From the NCBI GenBank assembly GCA_963792895.1, contig CAWBYA010000004.1, positions 372,001 through 436,000 of the forward strand: DNA of 64,000 nucleotides. Reading direction: 5' to 3'. The position numbers were made by a program, and so were the translations under genes. Source of the DNA: UBA6912 sp963792895 (GTDB taxonomy: Bacteria > Actinomycetota > Acidimicrobiia > Spongiisociales > UBA5794). Shown one piece after another: positions 15,379 to 24,872 of this stretch (the stretch's first letter is position 1; each line of letters starts with the position of its first letter). Below the pieces are notes generated by a model that did not search any database, had not been told where the DNA came from, and saw only the letters and a list, made by a program, of their open reading frames with translations.

Positions 15379-16434
15379 CTAGCGATGGAACGCAGCGAGC
15401 CGGTCGGCCTCTTCCGCGAGTGCGCGACGAGCGGGTGCCGGAAGAGGAGCGAACGGTTCGGTGACCACCCGGGCCCCGTCGAGACGCCACGTTCCGGCTA
15501 CGGCACCGTCGACGAGGAAGGACCCAACCGAGTGCGGGTTCTTGGTGGAGAACAGCGCGGGCCGGTACAGCTCGGGAAGGATTCCCGTCCGTCTGGCGTG
15601 GACGAGCAACACGGCGTCCCACGTCGGAAGGAAGCGCACAGGGGCGGGTGTGTCCGGGTCGGGAAGCGGTGCTCGGGGAAGATCGTATGCATCGGTGCCA
15701 TCTTCGAGCCGGCGGCGGGTGAGCCGCAGGCTCCCTGCGGCTTCGGACATCGCGTCGACAGACACGCCCGCCCATGCAGCCGCATCGGTGAGCGGAGCCG
15801 GGCCGAAGGCGCCGAGATAGCGGCGCACGAGGTGCGCCAAACCATCGGTCTCGCTCGGTGCCGGCGCGCCGGTGAGCCAGGCGCCGGCAAGCCCGTAGAG
15901 GTCGGCACGCCGTTGCTCCCACGTGCCCGAGGGAGGGATTCTCACCATGTCGAGCCAGAGGCGCGCTCCCTCCCAGGCGCCCTTCGGGTAGCCGGCGTCG
16001 ATGAGCGCGACTATCAAGTCGCGCTGTGGAAGTGGACCGCCGGCGAGCCGGGAGCGAAGCAGCCGGGCGATGGCCGCATATGGCAGTATGTCGAGGCCGC
16101 GGCTCCTCGACACGCGTAGCCACCACTGCCGGCGTGCGGTACGGACGCCCGCCGCAAAGAACGGGTAGTCGTCAACCGAGACGACGTGGATCGTGCCGCG
16201 CATGAGCGTTCCCTGGACGACCGTCGGCTTGTTGAGCGCTGCGGTCAGCTGGCTGCGATCGAAGCGCGTGAGCCTGCTCCACAGCGCTACGTACGCAGCC
16301 GGGGCGTACTGAGCCTGGATGCCTCCCATGCGCTCGACAGCGCGCGGGAGCGGCAGTCTTGCCCGCTGCAAGAGGAGTTGGCGGGCCAAGACGGCACGGT
16401 TCAGGTGACGTGCCGTGAGAGTGCGAACGGCCAT
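15379..16434 (-). CDS. Winged-helix DNA-binding domain protein (YcaQ/AlkX superfamily)
   Basis: A 351-residue protein starting MAVRTLTARHLNRAVLARQ, with GIQAQYAPAAYVALWSR, GTLMRGTIHVVS and DYPFFAAG. This arrangement is the HTH_42 winged-helix family (three tandem winged helices), whose enzymatic relatives unhook DNA crosslinks; many actinobacterial members are uncharacterised. A glycosylase role here is only possible. ATG at 16434 is preceded by TACGAT 9 bases upstream; longer upstream readings have no homology. Confidence 0.75.
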   Translation of the reverse strand: MAVRTLTARHLNRAVLARQLLLQRARLPLPRAVERMGGIQAQYAPAAYVALWSRLTRFDRSQLTAALNKPTVVQGTLMRGTIHVVSVDDYPFFAAGVRTARRQWWLRVSRSRGLDILPYAAIARLLRSRLAGGPLPQRDLIVALIDAGYPKGAWEGARLWLDMVRIPPSGTWEQRRADLYGLAGAWLTGAPAPSETDGLAHLVRRYLGAFGPAPLTDAAAWAGVSVDAMSEAAGSLRLTRRRLEDGTDAYDLPRAPLPDPDTPAPVRFLPTWDAVLLVHARRTGILPELYRPALFSTKNPHSVGSFLVDGAVAGTWRLDGARVVTEPFAPLPAPARRALAEEADRLAAFHR

Positions 16435-16714
16435 GACCCGTGCATCGTAGAAGCAGTTCCTGAGCCGACCAGGCCGCGTGCGTGTTTCTGGAGGTAGCGC
16501 GATTCTGGCTGATCTCGGGTGTCGGCTGGTCGCGTCCCGTCGGATCGCAACTACTGTCAACTGCTCCGGCCGAGACGGGGGTAGCAGCGTTGGCGCCAAG
16601 TGAAGACCTGATCGAAAACGTCGCTTGTCCCGAACCAATCGGGAGAGATGTTGCCGACCGGACCGAACGTATGGGGGCGAGCGGTTCACAGTTCGGTGAT
16701 GGCGCTCGTGTGGC

Positions 16715-17905
16715 ATGTGCGTGCGCATGCGACGACCCGAGCGGACGCAGATGAGGCGCCTGGCCGAGGTGGCCCGTTCAGCGATGCGTCGGCACTTCCC
16801 GCACAGCACGTTGTACGAGGGAAGCGACGGGACGGTGTGGTTCGCCGGGTTTGAGCCGCGGGCGGCAAGCATCGCGGCCTTCTTCTGCGGCGACGACGTC
16901 CGTCCCGGCTCCGGGGGTCGCCTCTGGCGTTCCCGCGTTCCTGCCCGCATCGCGGACATCGCCGGCGCCGGCGGGCTCCCGATCTTGCGCCTCCCTGAAC
17001 GGGACCCGGAGCTTTCCGACGTCCTGCAGCGCGCCGTCGCCGTGCCGGAGTTGGTCGACATCCACACCAATCTGCCGGCCGATGTCGACACACTGCGGGC
17101 GCAGCTCCTGACGTCGACTACACGAGAGGACTTCCGGCGCATTCGCCGAGCGAACTTCAGCTACCGGGTCACGAGCGATCCCGACGCTATTCGCGAGTTT
17201 CATGCCGGGCACTACGCACCGCTCGTGGCGCACAGGTTTCCCGACGACGGCCGGATCAAGTCGGTTGGGAAGATGCTGGCCGATCTCGATCGGGGCGGCG
17301 AGCTGGTCTGCGCCGACATCGACGGCGACTGGGTCGCCGGCATCCTCAACATCCGCCACGAAGCGAGCTACGCACTCATGAGCCTCGGCATCCGCGACGC
17401 TGATGACGCCGTGCGCCAGAAACGTGTGGTCGCCGCGCTCATCGTCCGGAGCCTCGAGCGGGCCGTCGAGCTGGGCAGGGACCGGGCGTCACTTGGCCGA
17501 TCGCTGCCGTTCCTCGGCAAGGGTCCGGTGTGGTTCAAGGCGAAGTGGGGTGGGATCCTCACACGCGACCCCGCCGCCCAGGACATGCACATGTTTCTCG
17601 ACCTCCGGCACGGTGCCGTGCGCCGAATACTGTCCACGAGCCCCGTGATCCACTCCGAGGGCGATGCTTTGGTGGTCTCCACGTGGCTCGAGCCCGGGGA
17701 CAAATCCCTGCAGGCGACCGCCCGCGACGCCGGCCGGTTCCCGGGCATCTCCCGGTGGTATGTCCTCGGGGAACCGGACACCCTCACCGCCGGCGCCGCG
17801 CAGCTGTCGGCCGGCGAACGGATCGTGCCGGTCCCTGTGACGCCGCGCGGGGCCGGGCCGCTCTGGCTGGGCGAGATTCTGCCCAGCCCGGCCGCTTCAG
17901 CTTGA
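16715..17905 (+). CDS. GNAT-fold acyltransferase-like protein
   Basis: A protein of 384-396 residues depending on start (ATG 16715 or 16751; neither has a convincing ribosome site). Residues 130-290 look like a single GNAT/FemX-type domain: DFRRIRRANFSY, then DAIREFHAGHYAPLVAHRF, GELVCADIDGDWVAGILN, YALMSLGIRD and RSLERAVELGRD with GRSLPFLGKGPVWFKAKWG. That is reminiscent of the BioF2-like GNAT families that modify cell-envelope or peptide substrates. The N-terminal 120 residues are not recognised. The 280 bases upstream hold no gene I can support. Confidence 0.6.
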   Translation: MCVRMRRPERTQMRRLAEVARSAMRRHFPHSTLYEGSDGTVWFAGFEPRAASIAAFFCGDDVRPGSGGRLWRSRVPARIADIAGAGGLPILRLPERDPELSDVLQRAVAVPELVDIHTNLPADVDTLRAQLLTSTTREDFRRIRRANFSYRVTSDPDAIREFHAGHYAPLVAHRFPDDGRIKSVGKMLADLDRGGELVCADIDGDWVAGILNIRHEASYALMSLGIRDADDAVRQKRVVAALIVRSLERAVELGRDRASLGRSLPFLGKGPVWFKAKWGGILTRDPAAQDMHMFLDLRHGAVRRILSTSPVIHSEGDALVVSTWLEPGDKSLQATARDAGRFPGISRWYVLGEPDTLTAGAAQLSAGERIVPVPVTPRGAGPLWLGEILPSPAASA

Positions 17906-18104
17906 CCGGGCTGGGTATTCGGGAGGGTTGTCGCGCCTGGAGACGGCGCCGAATGGCGATGAGACCGGGAGACACTCCCCCTTCATCGAGCCGGGCCGGT
18001 GTGATGGTGCACACGACCTGCAAGAAACCTCACCCGCGCGAGCGCTCCAGGGTGTATTTTGGACACAAGGGTCAGGGGGGAACGGTCGACGAAAGGGAAT
18101 CGTC

Positions 18105-18311
18105 ATGGCACACCCCAAAGGGGCGCGAGTGGTGCGCGTCTCCCGTGAGCTCATGCTCGAAGGGACCTCTCCACCCGATCAGGTTGCCGGTGTCGGGATG
18201 CAGCTCGGATTGCTGCCCTATCTGGTCAAGCGCGACGACGCGGATCCGATCGACGCCGATGCGCTGGACCGCCACCCCCGAGAGATGACGGGGATGTACT
18301 ACCTCGGCTGA
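18105..18311 (+). CDS. Small hypothetical protein (68 residues)
   Basis: A 68-residue soluble protein beginning MAHPKGARVVRVSREL and ending MTGMYYLG. An AAAGGGA lies 7 bases upstream of the ATG and TATTTT (18055-18060) could be a -10 box, in an otherwise GC-rich gap of 199 bases after the acyltransferase gene. It has codon use like its neighbours (GC at third positions). No motif is recognised and the function is unknown. Confidence 0.55.
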   Translation: MAHPKGARVVRVSRELMLEGTSPPDQVAGVGMQLGLLPYLVKRDDADPIDADALDRHPREMTGMYYLG

Positions 18312-18352
18312 GCGTGCCGTCCGGCGGTGATGGCCGGCACATTGCGTGTGGG

Positions 18353-19345
18353 TCAGTCCAGCACGTCACCGAAGTCGTGTGAGAAGACGGCAAATCCGCC
18401 ACCGGTATGCCAGAAGACGACGTGATCGGTGCGTGAATACCGACCCGCATCGATCTCTCGACGCAGACCGACGATGGCTTTGCCGGTGTAGGTCGGGTCG
18501 AAGACGAGGCCGGTGAGCCGGCTCGCCTCGACTTGGGTCTCCAGCTCGTCGTGCGTGGTGAGTCCGTACCCGAGGCCGACGTGGGCGTCGGTCAGGGTCA
18601 TGTGCGGTGTCGGCCAACGTCCCCCATGGGTGGTGACGGCATCGGCCCAGATCGACTCGATCCTGCGGCGCAGGTCGGGCACCGTGTCGCCGACCGACGA
18701 CCCAACGATCGGCACGTCGATGCCCCGACGGTCTGCTGCCCACCCGAGCCCGGCCGTCGTCCCACCCGATGATGCGGCGTGCCAGATCGCTGCTGGGGGG
18801 CCGCCGATGTCTCCGAGCTGGAGAGCGAGCTCGTCGAACGCGGCGACGAACCCCCACATGCCGAGCACATCAGACGCACCCTCGGGGATGACCCATGGCG
18901 TCCGGCCCTCGGCGTGCAGTTCGGCGGAGAGAGCAGCCAGCACCTCATCGCGGCGTGTGTACTCCTCGGGAGTCACGAACCGAATCTCTGCTCCTGCCAG
19001 GCGGTCCAGCAGCAGATTGCCCTCGCTCCGCCCCGGGGGCCGCCCGTCAGGGGTGCGGAGTGAGAGGACCACGCCAAGACCGTTGCGGGCGCCGGTCAGG
19101 GCCGTGGCCCGACAGTGATTCGACTGGGCGGCCCCTGTGGTGAGCAACGTGTCTGCGCCGGCTGCTCGGGCGGCGGCGAGGTGGTATTCGAGCTTGCGCA
19201 CCTTGTTGCCCGACAAGCCGAACCCGGTGAGATCGTCGCGCTTGACCCAGATCGTCGGCCCGCCCCACGCCGCGCTCAGCCGTTCGAGAGGTTCGAGGGG
19301 AGTCGGCAATCTCGCGAGGGCAACACGGGCTGGAGCGTTCGACAT
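18353..19345 (-). CDS. D-cysteine desulfhydrase / ACC deaminase family PLP enzyme
   Basis: A 330-residue fold-type II PLP enzyme. Diagnostic are IWVKRDDLTGFGLSGNKVRKLEYH (PLP Lys in GNKxRKLE, near residue 48), TTGAAQSNHCRATA and ASSGGTTAGL for phosphate binding. The QSNH motif with the surrounding sequence favours D-cysteine desulfhydrase or a related beta-eliminating enzyme over true ACC deaminase. The ATG at 19345 is 10 bases after TAGGGT, so the leader is at most a few bases. Longer upstream reading overlaps the divergent gcdH gene. Confidence 0.82.
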   Translation of the reverse strand: MSNAPARVALARLPTPLEPLERLSAAWGGPTIWVKRDDLTGFGLSGNKVRKLEYHLAAARAAGADTLLTTGAAQSNHCRATALTGARNGLGVVLSLRTPDGRPPGRSEGNLLLDRLAGAEIRFVTPEEYTRRDEVLAALSAELHAEGRTPWVIPEGASDVLGMWGFVAAFDELALQLGDIGGPPAAIWHAASSGGTTAGLGWAADRRGIDVPIVGSSVGDTVPDLRRRIESIWADAVTTHGGRWPTPHMTLTDAHVGLGYGLTTHDELETQVEASRLTGLVFDPTYTGKAIVGLRREIDAGRYSRTDHVVFWHTGGGFAVFSHDFGDVLD

Positions 19346-19448
19346 GGTCGTGACGACCCTACTCCCGGCGGGCACGAGTTCGGGACTGGCCGAGTGATCC
19401 GCAAGCCGCCAGACTGAGCGCAGACGTGCCCAGCCTGTGAGGTCGATG

Positions 19449-20636
19449 ATGAGCGAGAAGGCGTTGCGCCCCCGGAAGGTCGATCCGCTCGACTTCCTCG
19501 AGACGGATGCGCTGCTGTCGGCGGAGGAGCTACTCATCCGAGACACGGTGCGCCAGTTCGTGGCGGACCGTGTGCTCCCGGACATCGGCGATTGGTTCGA
19601 GGAGGGCGTGTTCCCGAAGGAACTCGCCAAAGAGATGGCGGCGATGGGGCTGCTCGGTATGCACCTCGATGGTTACGGCTGTGCCGGCACGAATTCGGTG
19701 TCGTACGGGCTGGCGTGCACGGAGCTCGAGTACGGCGACAGCGGCGTCCGCAGCTTCGTCTCCGTCCAGGGCTCGCTCGCCATGTACCCGATATGGGCGT
19801 TCGGTTCTGACGAACAGAAACAGCAGTGGCTGCCTCGCATGGCGGCCGGGGAGGCCATCGGCTGCTTCGGTCTCACGGAGGCCGACTCGGGCAGCGATCC
19901 AGGCAGCATGCGCACCAGGGCGGTTCGTACGGGTGATGACTGGGTGCTCAACGGTTCCAAGATGTGGATCACGAGCGGCAACATCGCCGACGTCGCCGTG
20001 GTGTGGGCGCAGACGGAAGACGGCATCCGCGGGTTTGTCGTTCCGACGGACACGCCTGGTTTCACGGCGAACGTCATCCACAAGAAGCTCTCGCTCCGAG
20101 CCTCCGTCACCTCCGAGCTCGTGCTCGACGACGTTCGTCTTCCCGGAGACGCCGTTCTCCCCGGTGTGGTCGGGCTGAAGGGCCCTCTGTCGTGCCTGAA
20201 CGAGGCGAGGTTCGGCATCCTGTTTGGTGCGGTGGGTGCCGCGCGAGCGTGCTACGAGTCGGCGCTCACGTATGCGGGGGAGCGGCGCCAATTCGATGTG
20301 CCGATCGCATCGTTCCAGCTCACCCAACGCAAGCTCGTCGAGATGCTGATCGGCATCAACCGCGGAATGCTGCTGGCCGTACATCTCGGGCGGAAGAAGG
20401 ACGAGGGGACGCTCGACCCGACCCACGTCAGTTTTGGCAAGCTCGACAACGTCAGGATGGCCTTGCAGGTGGCGCGGGAGGCCCGCAGCGTGCTCGGCGC
20501 CAACGGGATCACCTTGGAGTACCCCGTGGTTCGGCATATGAACAATCTCGAGTCGGTGTACACCTACGAGGGCACCAACGAGATCCACACGCTGATCCTC
20601 GGGCAGGCCATCACGGGCATCAACGCGTTCAGCTAG
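19449..20636 (+). CDS. gcdH: Glutaryl-CoA dehydrogenase
   Basis: A 395-residue acyl-CoA dehydrogenase. Over its length it resembles glutaryl-CoA dehydrogenase specifically: GYGCAGTNSVSYGL, DSGVRSFVSVQGSLAMYPI, CFGLTEADSGSDPGSM, SLRASVTSELVLDDV, and VYTYEGTNEIHTLILGQAITGI, with the catalytic Glu in YEGT. It decarboxylates glutaryl-CoA to crotonyl-CoA in lysine/tryptophan catabolism, using FAD and ETF. GAGG at 19439-19442 selects the ATG at 19449; ATG 19446 and GTG 19437 are possible. Confidence 0.9.
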   Translation: MSEKALRPRKVDPLDFLETDALLSAEELLIRDTVRQFVADRVLPDIGDWFEEGVFPKELAKEMAAMGLLGMHLDGYGCAGTNSVSYGLACTELEYGDSGVRSFVSVQGSLAMYPIWAFGSDEQKQQWLPRMAAGEAIGCFGLTEADSGSDPGSMRTRAVRTGDDWVLNGSKMWITSGNIADVAVVWAQTEDGIRGFVVPTDTPGFTANVIHKKLSLRASVTSELVLDDVRLPGDAVLPGVVGLKGPLSCLNEARFGILFGAVGAARACYESALTYAGERRQFDVPIASFQLTQRKLVEMLIGINRGMLLAVHLGRKKDEGTLDPTHVSFGKLDNVRMALQVAREARSVLGANGITLEYPVVRHMNNLESVYTYEGTNEIHTLILGQAITGINAFS

Positions 20637-20661
20637 GGCGCTGTCCGGTCGGCGGGCACCG

Positions 20662-21648
20662 TCAAACGGTGAGGACCACCTTGCCGGCGACGGTCCGTTC
20701 CGCAACTGCCCGCAGCGCCTCCTGTGCCGAGTCGAGGGGGTAGCGGGCCGAGATCCCCGGATCGAGCCGACCATCGACGACCCATTGCGCGAGCTCGGCG
20801 AATTGGGCATGGGCGGCCTCAGGGTGCAGGGTGCGCCACCGCCCCCAGAACACGCCGATCAAGGCTGCGCCCTTCAGCAGCGGGAGGTTGGCGGGCAATG
20901 AGGGTATGGAACCGGCCGTGAATCCAATGATGAGAATGCGCCCGTCCCATGCTGCCGACCGGAGCAGCTGCTCGGTCAGCTCCCCGCCGACAGGGTCGAA
21001 GGCAACGTCGATCCCGGCGCCGCCCGTCGCTTTCTCGAGCTGATCGCGCAGCCGCGCCTCGCCGCCGTAGACGACGACGGCGTCGGCTCCCATGGCCTCG
21101 GCGAGCGGCGCCTTGGCGGCAGAGCCCACCGCCGCGATCACTCGCGCCCCGATCAGCTTCCCGATCTTGATCGCCGCGGATCCGGTGCCGCCGGTTGCCC
21201 CGGTCACCAGCAGGGTCTCGCCCGACCGCAACCGGCCCCGATCACGCAATGCATGGAGTGCGGTGCCGAACGCGATGGGAAGGACCGCTGCGGCTTCGTA
21301 CGACAGGTCGTCCGGGATGGGTTCGCAGGCGGTCGCATCGACGACGACGTGCTCCGAGTAGGCACCGAACCACGGTGTTCCCACGACGCGCTGTCCCACT
21401 TCGAGGTCGGTGACTCCGGCGCCGACGGCTGCCACCTCCCCTGCCGCTTCGAAGCCAGGGGCAAAGGGCGGTTCCGGCTTCAACTGGTACTGGCCGGCGA
21501 TCATCAGCAGGTCGGGGAAGTTCACTCCTGCGGTGCGGACCGCGATCCGCACCTGCCCAGGGCCGGGTTCGGGGATGGGGACGTGTGCGAGTTCGAGGCT
21601 CTCGATGCCGCCAAGGGAGGTCACCTGCATGGTGCGCATGCTTGCCAC
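20662..21648 (-). CDS. NADPH:quinone oxidoreductase, zinc-free MDR family
   Basis: A 328-residue medium-chain dehydrogenase. It has the GroES-like N-domain (GVNFPDLLMIAGQYQLKPEPPFAPGFEAAG) and the nucleotide fold LLVTGATGGTGSAAIKIGKLIGA; catalytic-zinc Cys/His ligands are absent, as in quinone oxidoreductases. It lies directly downstream of the zinc peptidase gene on the same strand, four bases away. The GTG at 21648 is chosen since GGAGGGG is about 11 bases upstream; ATG 21639 or 21630 would also give a normal N-terminus. Confidence 0.85.
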   Translation of the reverse strand: MASMRTMQVTSLGGIESLELAHVPIPEPGPGQVRIAVRTAGVNFPDLLMIAGQYQLKPEPPFAPGFEAAGEVAAVGAGVTDLEVGQRVVGTPWFGAYSEHVVVDATACEPIPDDLSYEAAAVLPIAFGTALHALRDRGRLRSGETLLVTGATGGTGSAAIKIGKLIGARVIAAVGSAAKAPLAEAMGADAVVVYGGEARLRDQLEKATGGAGIDVAFDPVGGELTEQLLRSAAWDGRILIIGFTAGSIPSLPANLPLLKGAALIGVFWGRWRTLHPEAAHAQFAELAQWVVDGRLDPGISARYPLDSAQEALRAVAERTVAGKVVLTV

Positions 21649-21652
21649 TCAA

Positions 21653-22522
21653 TCACACCCCTCCGGAGAACGTGTCGCACGCGTTTGGGTCGCCGGTCTG
21701 GTACCCCTCCGAGAACCAGCGCACCCGCTGCTCGGCGGAACCATGCGTCCACGACTCGGGGCTCACCCGGCCTGTCGTTGCCGCCTGGATGCGGTCGTCG
21801 CCGACTGCCGAGGCGGCGCTCAGCGCTTCCTCGATGTCGCCCGGTTCGAGGACGTTGTCGCGTTGCCATATCGAGTTGGCCCAGATGCCGGCCAGGCAGT
21901 CGGCTTGGAGCTCGAGTCTGACCGAGAGCTCGTTCGCGTTGCCGGGATCGGACTGCTGAAGCTGCTGGACCTCGTCCATGATGTTCAGCTCGTTCTGCAC
22001 GTGGTGGCCGATCTCGTGGGCGATCACGTAGGCCTGGGCGAAGTCGCCTGCGCTGGCGCCGAAGCGGGTGGTCAGGATCTCGAAGAACCCGAGGTCGATG
22101 TACACGGTTTGGTCGAGCGGGCAGTAGTGCGGTCCTACTTCGGGACGGGCACCGCCGCACGCCGACGCGGTTGGGCTGTCGAAGAGCACGAGGTCGGCTG
22201 GTTGATAGGTGATGCCTGCGTCCTGGAAGACCTCGATCCACACCGTCTCGGTAGAGCCCAGCACCCGCCGAACGAAGTCCTCGGACTCGTCCACCCCCTG
22301 GAACTCGTCTGCTTGCGGCCCTTGCGCCGGTGCCTGGCCTTGCTGGACCTGACTCAGGAGGTCGCCGATGTCGCCGAACCCCCCGCCGCCCCCCAGCCCT
22401 CCGAAGAGCACGGCGATGAGCACGCCGAGGATGCCGACACCGCCGATCCCGCCCGCCACCTTGGCCCCGGTGCCGCGCCGATCCTGCACCCTGTCACTTG
22501 TCTCGAGCCTCCGCCACCGCAT
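21653..22522 (-). CDS. Putative neutral zinc metallopeptidase (YpfJ family)
   Basis: A 289-residue protein: short basic N-terminus, one membrane helix (about residues 22-45, Gly/Ile/Leu-rich), a Gln/Pro/Ala linker, and a C-terminal domain with AYVIAHEIGHHVQNELNIMD, the zinc-binding HExxH, then ELQADCLAGIWAN with the third-ligand Glu. This is the PF04228 family, a membrane-anchored presumed protease of unknown target. The domain probably faces outward. AGGAG precedes the ATG. Confidence 0.87.
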   Translation of the reverse strand: MRWRRLETSDRVQDRRGTGAKVAGGIGGVGILGVLIAVLFGGLGGGGGFGDIGDLLSQVQQGQAPAQGPQADEFQGVDESEDFVRRVLGSTETVWIEVFQDAGITYQPADLVLFDSPTASACGGARPEVGPHYCPLDQTVYIDLGFFEILTTRFGASAGDFAQAYVIAHEIGHHVQNELNIMDEVQQLQQSDPGNANELSVRLELQADCLAGIWANSIWQRDNVLEPGDIEEALSAASAVGDDRIQAATTGRVSPESWTHGSAEQRVRWFSEGYQTGDPNACDTFSGGV

Positions 22523-22600
22523 CCATACTCCTGATCATCGGGACCGCCGCACCTTCGACACCCCTCCGGGACGAAGGTTCCAGCCTATCCGGCGTGTCGG

Positions 22601-22606
22601 TAGGGT
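22601..22606 (+). promoter_or_regulatory. -10 box of leaderless maf
   Basis: TAGGGT followed by GCCGCC and the ATG at 22613. Confidence 0.6.
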
Positions 22607-22612
22607 GCCGCC

Positions 22613-23245
22613 ATGATCGATCCGGTTCGCGTCCCTCCCCGGCCCATCGGCAGGCTCGTGCTGGCAAGCGGTTCGCCGCGACGGCGGCTCCTCTTGTCGA
22701 TAGCGGGTTTCGAGTTCGACGTCGTTTCCCCACACGTTGACGAGACGCCTCACGACGGAGAGGACGCAGCGACCATGGTGCTGCGCCTGGCGGAAGCCAA
22801 GGCCGATGCGGTGGCACCCATCGTCGGCCCCGAGTCGCTCGTGCTCGCGTGCGACACCACGGTCGTGCTCGACGGTGCGGTGATCGGCAAGCCGGTCTCG
22901 GTCGACGATGCTACGGAGATCCTGTTGTCGCTGGCCGGCCGCACCCATGAGGTGGTGACGGGCTACGCAGTTGCGGGCGGCAACGGCGACGCAGTGTCTG
23001 GGACGGCACTGTCGATCGTGACGATGCGGGCGATCAGCCATGCTGAGGCGGCTGCATATGCGGCAGGCGGTGAGCCGCTCGACAAGGCCGGGGCGTATGC
23101 GCTCCAGGGAGAGGGCGCCCGGTTCGTGGCTGGCGTCGTGGGTTCGAGGTCGAACGTCATCGGGTTGCCACTCGACGTCGTGGCCCCGCTGCTGGTCGAA
23201 AGGGGTATCCCGCGACGTGGCGGTGGAGGAGACGATCGATGGTGA
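22613..23245 (+). CDS. maf: Maf-family nucleoside triphosphate pyrophosphatase
   Basis: A 210-residue house-cleaning pyrophosphatase. LVLASGSPRRRLLLSIAGFEF, the (V/I)D-E motif VDETP, CDTTVVLDGAVIGKP and AGAYALQGEGARFVAGVVGS-x-NVIGLPL are the conserved Maf blocks. The family hydrolyses dTTP/UTP or modified nucleotides. Its last codons overlap the next gene by 7 bases, making it the first gene of a short operon with the HTTM pair. Confidence 0.92.
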   Translation: MIDPVRVPPRPIGRLVLASGSPRRRLLLSIAGFEFDVVSPHVDETPHDGEDAATMVLRLAEAKADAVAPIVGPESLVLACDTTVVLDGAVIGKPVSVDDATEILLSLAGRTHEVVTGYAVAGGNGDAVSGTALSIVTMRAISHAEAAAYAAGGEPLDKAGAYALQGEGARFVAGVVGSRSNVIGLPLDVVAPLLVERGIPRRGGGGDDRW

Positions 23246-23694
23246 TCGGCGAAGCTGTGCGGCGACGTGTGCGGCGGGTCATCGTTGTCGGTTGGGTCGT
23301 CGTCTCGCTCGCTGCGATCGGTGCCGGCTATCGAGGGACGTCGCCCGTGTTGGCGTGGCAGATGTTTCCGGAGGCGAGCACGTGGCAGGCAACCATCGTC
23401 CGCGTCACGTCCGCAGGAGAGCGGGTCGACGTGCGCGAACCGTGGCCGGGCGGATATCGCTGGGGCGACCTCGTCGACGAACGTGGCTTCGGCGCTCCCT
23501 TTGCAGAACAGGACGCCGGCTACGGTGCGGCAGCCACCCTCGACACGCTCCAGCACGCCCTCGATTGGGTTGCGGCCAATACGCCCGGTGACGGCGAGAC
23601 GGCCTGGTTGGAAGCCGTCGTGACGTATCGCCACAACGACGATCCGCCGACGACCGTCCGATTGCGGTCGCCGGTGCGGGACATCGCAGGGTGA
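23239..23694 (+). CDS. Membrane-anchored hypothetical protein linked to HTTM protein
   Basis: A 151-residue protein with one N-terminal membrane helix (VIVVGWVVVSLAAIGAG, about residues 14-30) and an otherwise soluble part containing SPVLAWQMFPEASTWQATIVRV. Its last four bases overlap the start of the HTTM gene, so the two products probably act together at the membrane. I recognise no catalytic motif. The MFPEAS-W segment resembles small partner proteins often found next to HTTM proteins, from memory only. Confidence 0.65.
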   Translation: MVIGEAVRRRVRRVIVVGWVVVSLAAIGAGYRGTSPVLAWQMFPEASTWQATIVRVTSAGERVDVREPWPGGYRWGDLVDERGFGAPFAEQDAGYGAAATLDTLQHALDWVAANTPGDGETAWLEAVVTYRHNDDPPTTVRLRSPVRDIAG

Positions 23695-24872
23695 CGCACG
23701 CCGTGGCAGAGGCGGCAGCGGGGCGGCGCAGGATGGGGGACGCCGCCCGCGATGCACTTGGGCGTGTGTGGGGTGCGATCGACGAGGTGGTCGACTACCG
23801 AGCCCTGGTTCCGTTGCGCATCGCTGCCGGCCCCCTCGTGTTGCTGCACTTGGCCCCCTATCTCGGCGATGCAGCATCAGGAGTGACGTACGCCTCGGGG
23901 TTCACGGTGCCATATGGCAGGTGGTATCCCCAGCTCCCCGAGCCGGCATACCTCGTTGCGCTCGTGCTTGCCGTCGCAGGGGCCGTGCTGATGTCCGCCG
24001 GCTTGTTCACACGGGTGGCAACGGCCTACACCGCGATGTTCGTCGTCTACAACCTGTTCCTCAGCCGCACCAACTACCACCACAACGCAGCCTTCCTGAG
24101 CGTGCTGCTCGTCGGCCTCGCCCTGGTCCCGGCCGGCAATGCGATTTCGCTCGATGCGTGGCGGGCGCGCAGGCGTGGGCGGCTGCGTTCACCGCACGGC
24201 CCGCGATGGCCTTTGATGCTGCTCCGGTTCCAGGTAGCCGCCGTGTATCTCGCATCGGGGGTGAGCAAGCTGCTCGACCCCGATTGGTTCGGCGGGGTCG
24301 TCACCCGGCTACGCGTCGAGCGCCAGGCGGCAGCGACTGTTGCATCGGGAGTCCCGCAGGCCATCGTCGATATTGCGTCAACGCCCCAGTTCCACGCCGT
24401 GTTCGCCAAGGTGGTGGTGCTGACGGAGATCTTCATCGGTCTGGGTCTCCTCGTGCCGCGGCTGCGCACCACCGCGATCTGGATCGCCGTTGCGTTCCAC
24501 GTGGCGATTGCCCTGACCGCCGAGGTGCAGGTGTTCAGCTGGGCGGCCTTGGCGGCGCTGACGATGTGGGTGGCGCCACACGGCCCCGACCGCCTGGTCG
24601 TCGTCGGCGGCGGTGGCGCGGCGCGGCGGCGGTGGCGCACACTGGTGCGGGCGCTCGACTGGACCGGCCGCTTTCGGGTCGCGGAGGATGCGGATGCACC
24701 CGGCGGCCTCGTTCTCCACGACCGCAACGGAACGGTGTGCTCGGGCCCGCGTGCGATGCGTGCAGTGGCGGCGCTCCTGCCTGCGACGTTCTTCTTCACC
24801 GCTCCACTCCGGCTGGTTGATAGGGTCGGCGTAGAATCGGACACGGCAGCGTCGACCAGGAGGACGGGGTGA
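23691..24872 (+). CDS. HTTM-domain integral membrane protein
   Basis: A 393-residue protein with about seven or eight membrane helices, an early LRIAAGPLVLLHLAPYL helix and LFLSRTNYHHNAAFLSVLLVGLALVP, where a conserved Asn/His cluster marks the HTTM (vitamin-K-dependent-carboxylase-related) family. A later FQVAAVYLASGVSKLLDPDWF block also fits. Bacterial members are mostly unstudied. GTG start overlaps the upstream stop (GTGA), and the stop in turn overlaps the acyl-CoA dehydrogenase start, giving a four-gene coupled string from maf. Confidence 0.8.
   Translation: MTHAVAEAAAGRRRMGDAARDALGRVWGAIDEVVDYRALVPLRIAAGPLVLLHLAPYLGDAASGVTYASGFTVPYGRWYPQLPEPAYLVALVLAVAGAVLMSAGLFTRVATAYTAMFVVYNLFLSRTNYHHNAAFLSVLLVGLALVPAGNAISLDAWRARRRGRLRSPHGPRWPLMLLRFQVAAVYLASGVSKLLDPDWFGGVVTRLRVERQAAATVASGVPQAIVDIASTPQFHAVFAKVVVLTEIFIGLGLLVPRLRTTAIWIAVAFHVAIALTAEVQVFSWAALAALTMWVAPHGPDRLVVVGGGGAARRRWRTLVRALDWTGRFRVAEDADAPGGLVLHDRNGTVCSGPRAMRAVAALLPATFFFTAPLRLVDRVGVESDTAASTRRTG

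Noticed and set aside
16435..16714. 90-codon plus frame in the gap before the GNAT-like gene
   Set aside because: No ribosome site, no family resemblance, and mixed codon use; treated as non-coding. CCCGA/TCGGG near 16627 is only a weak hairpin.
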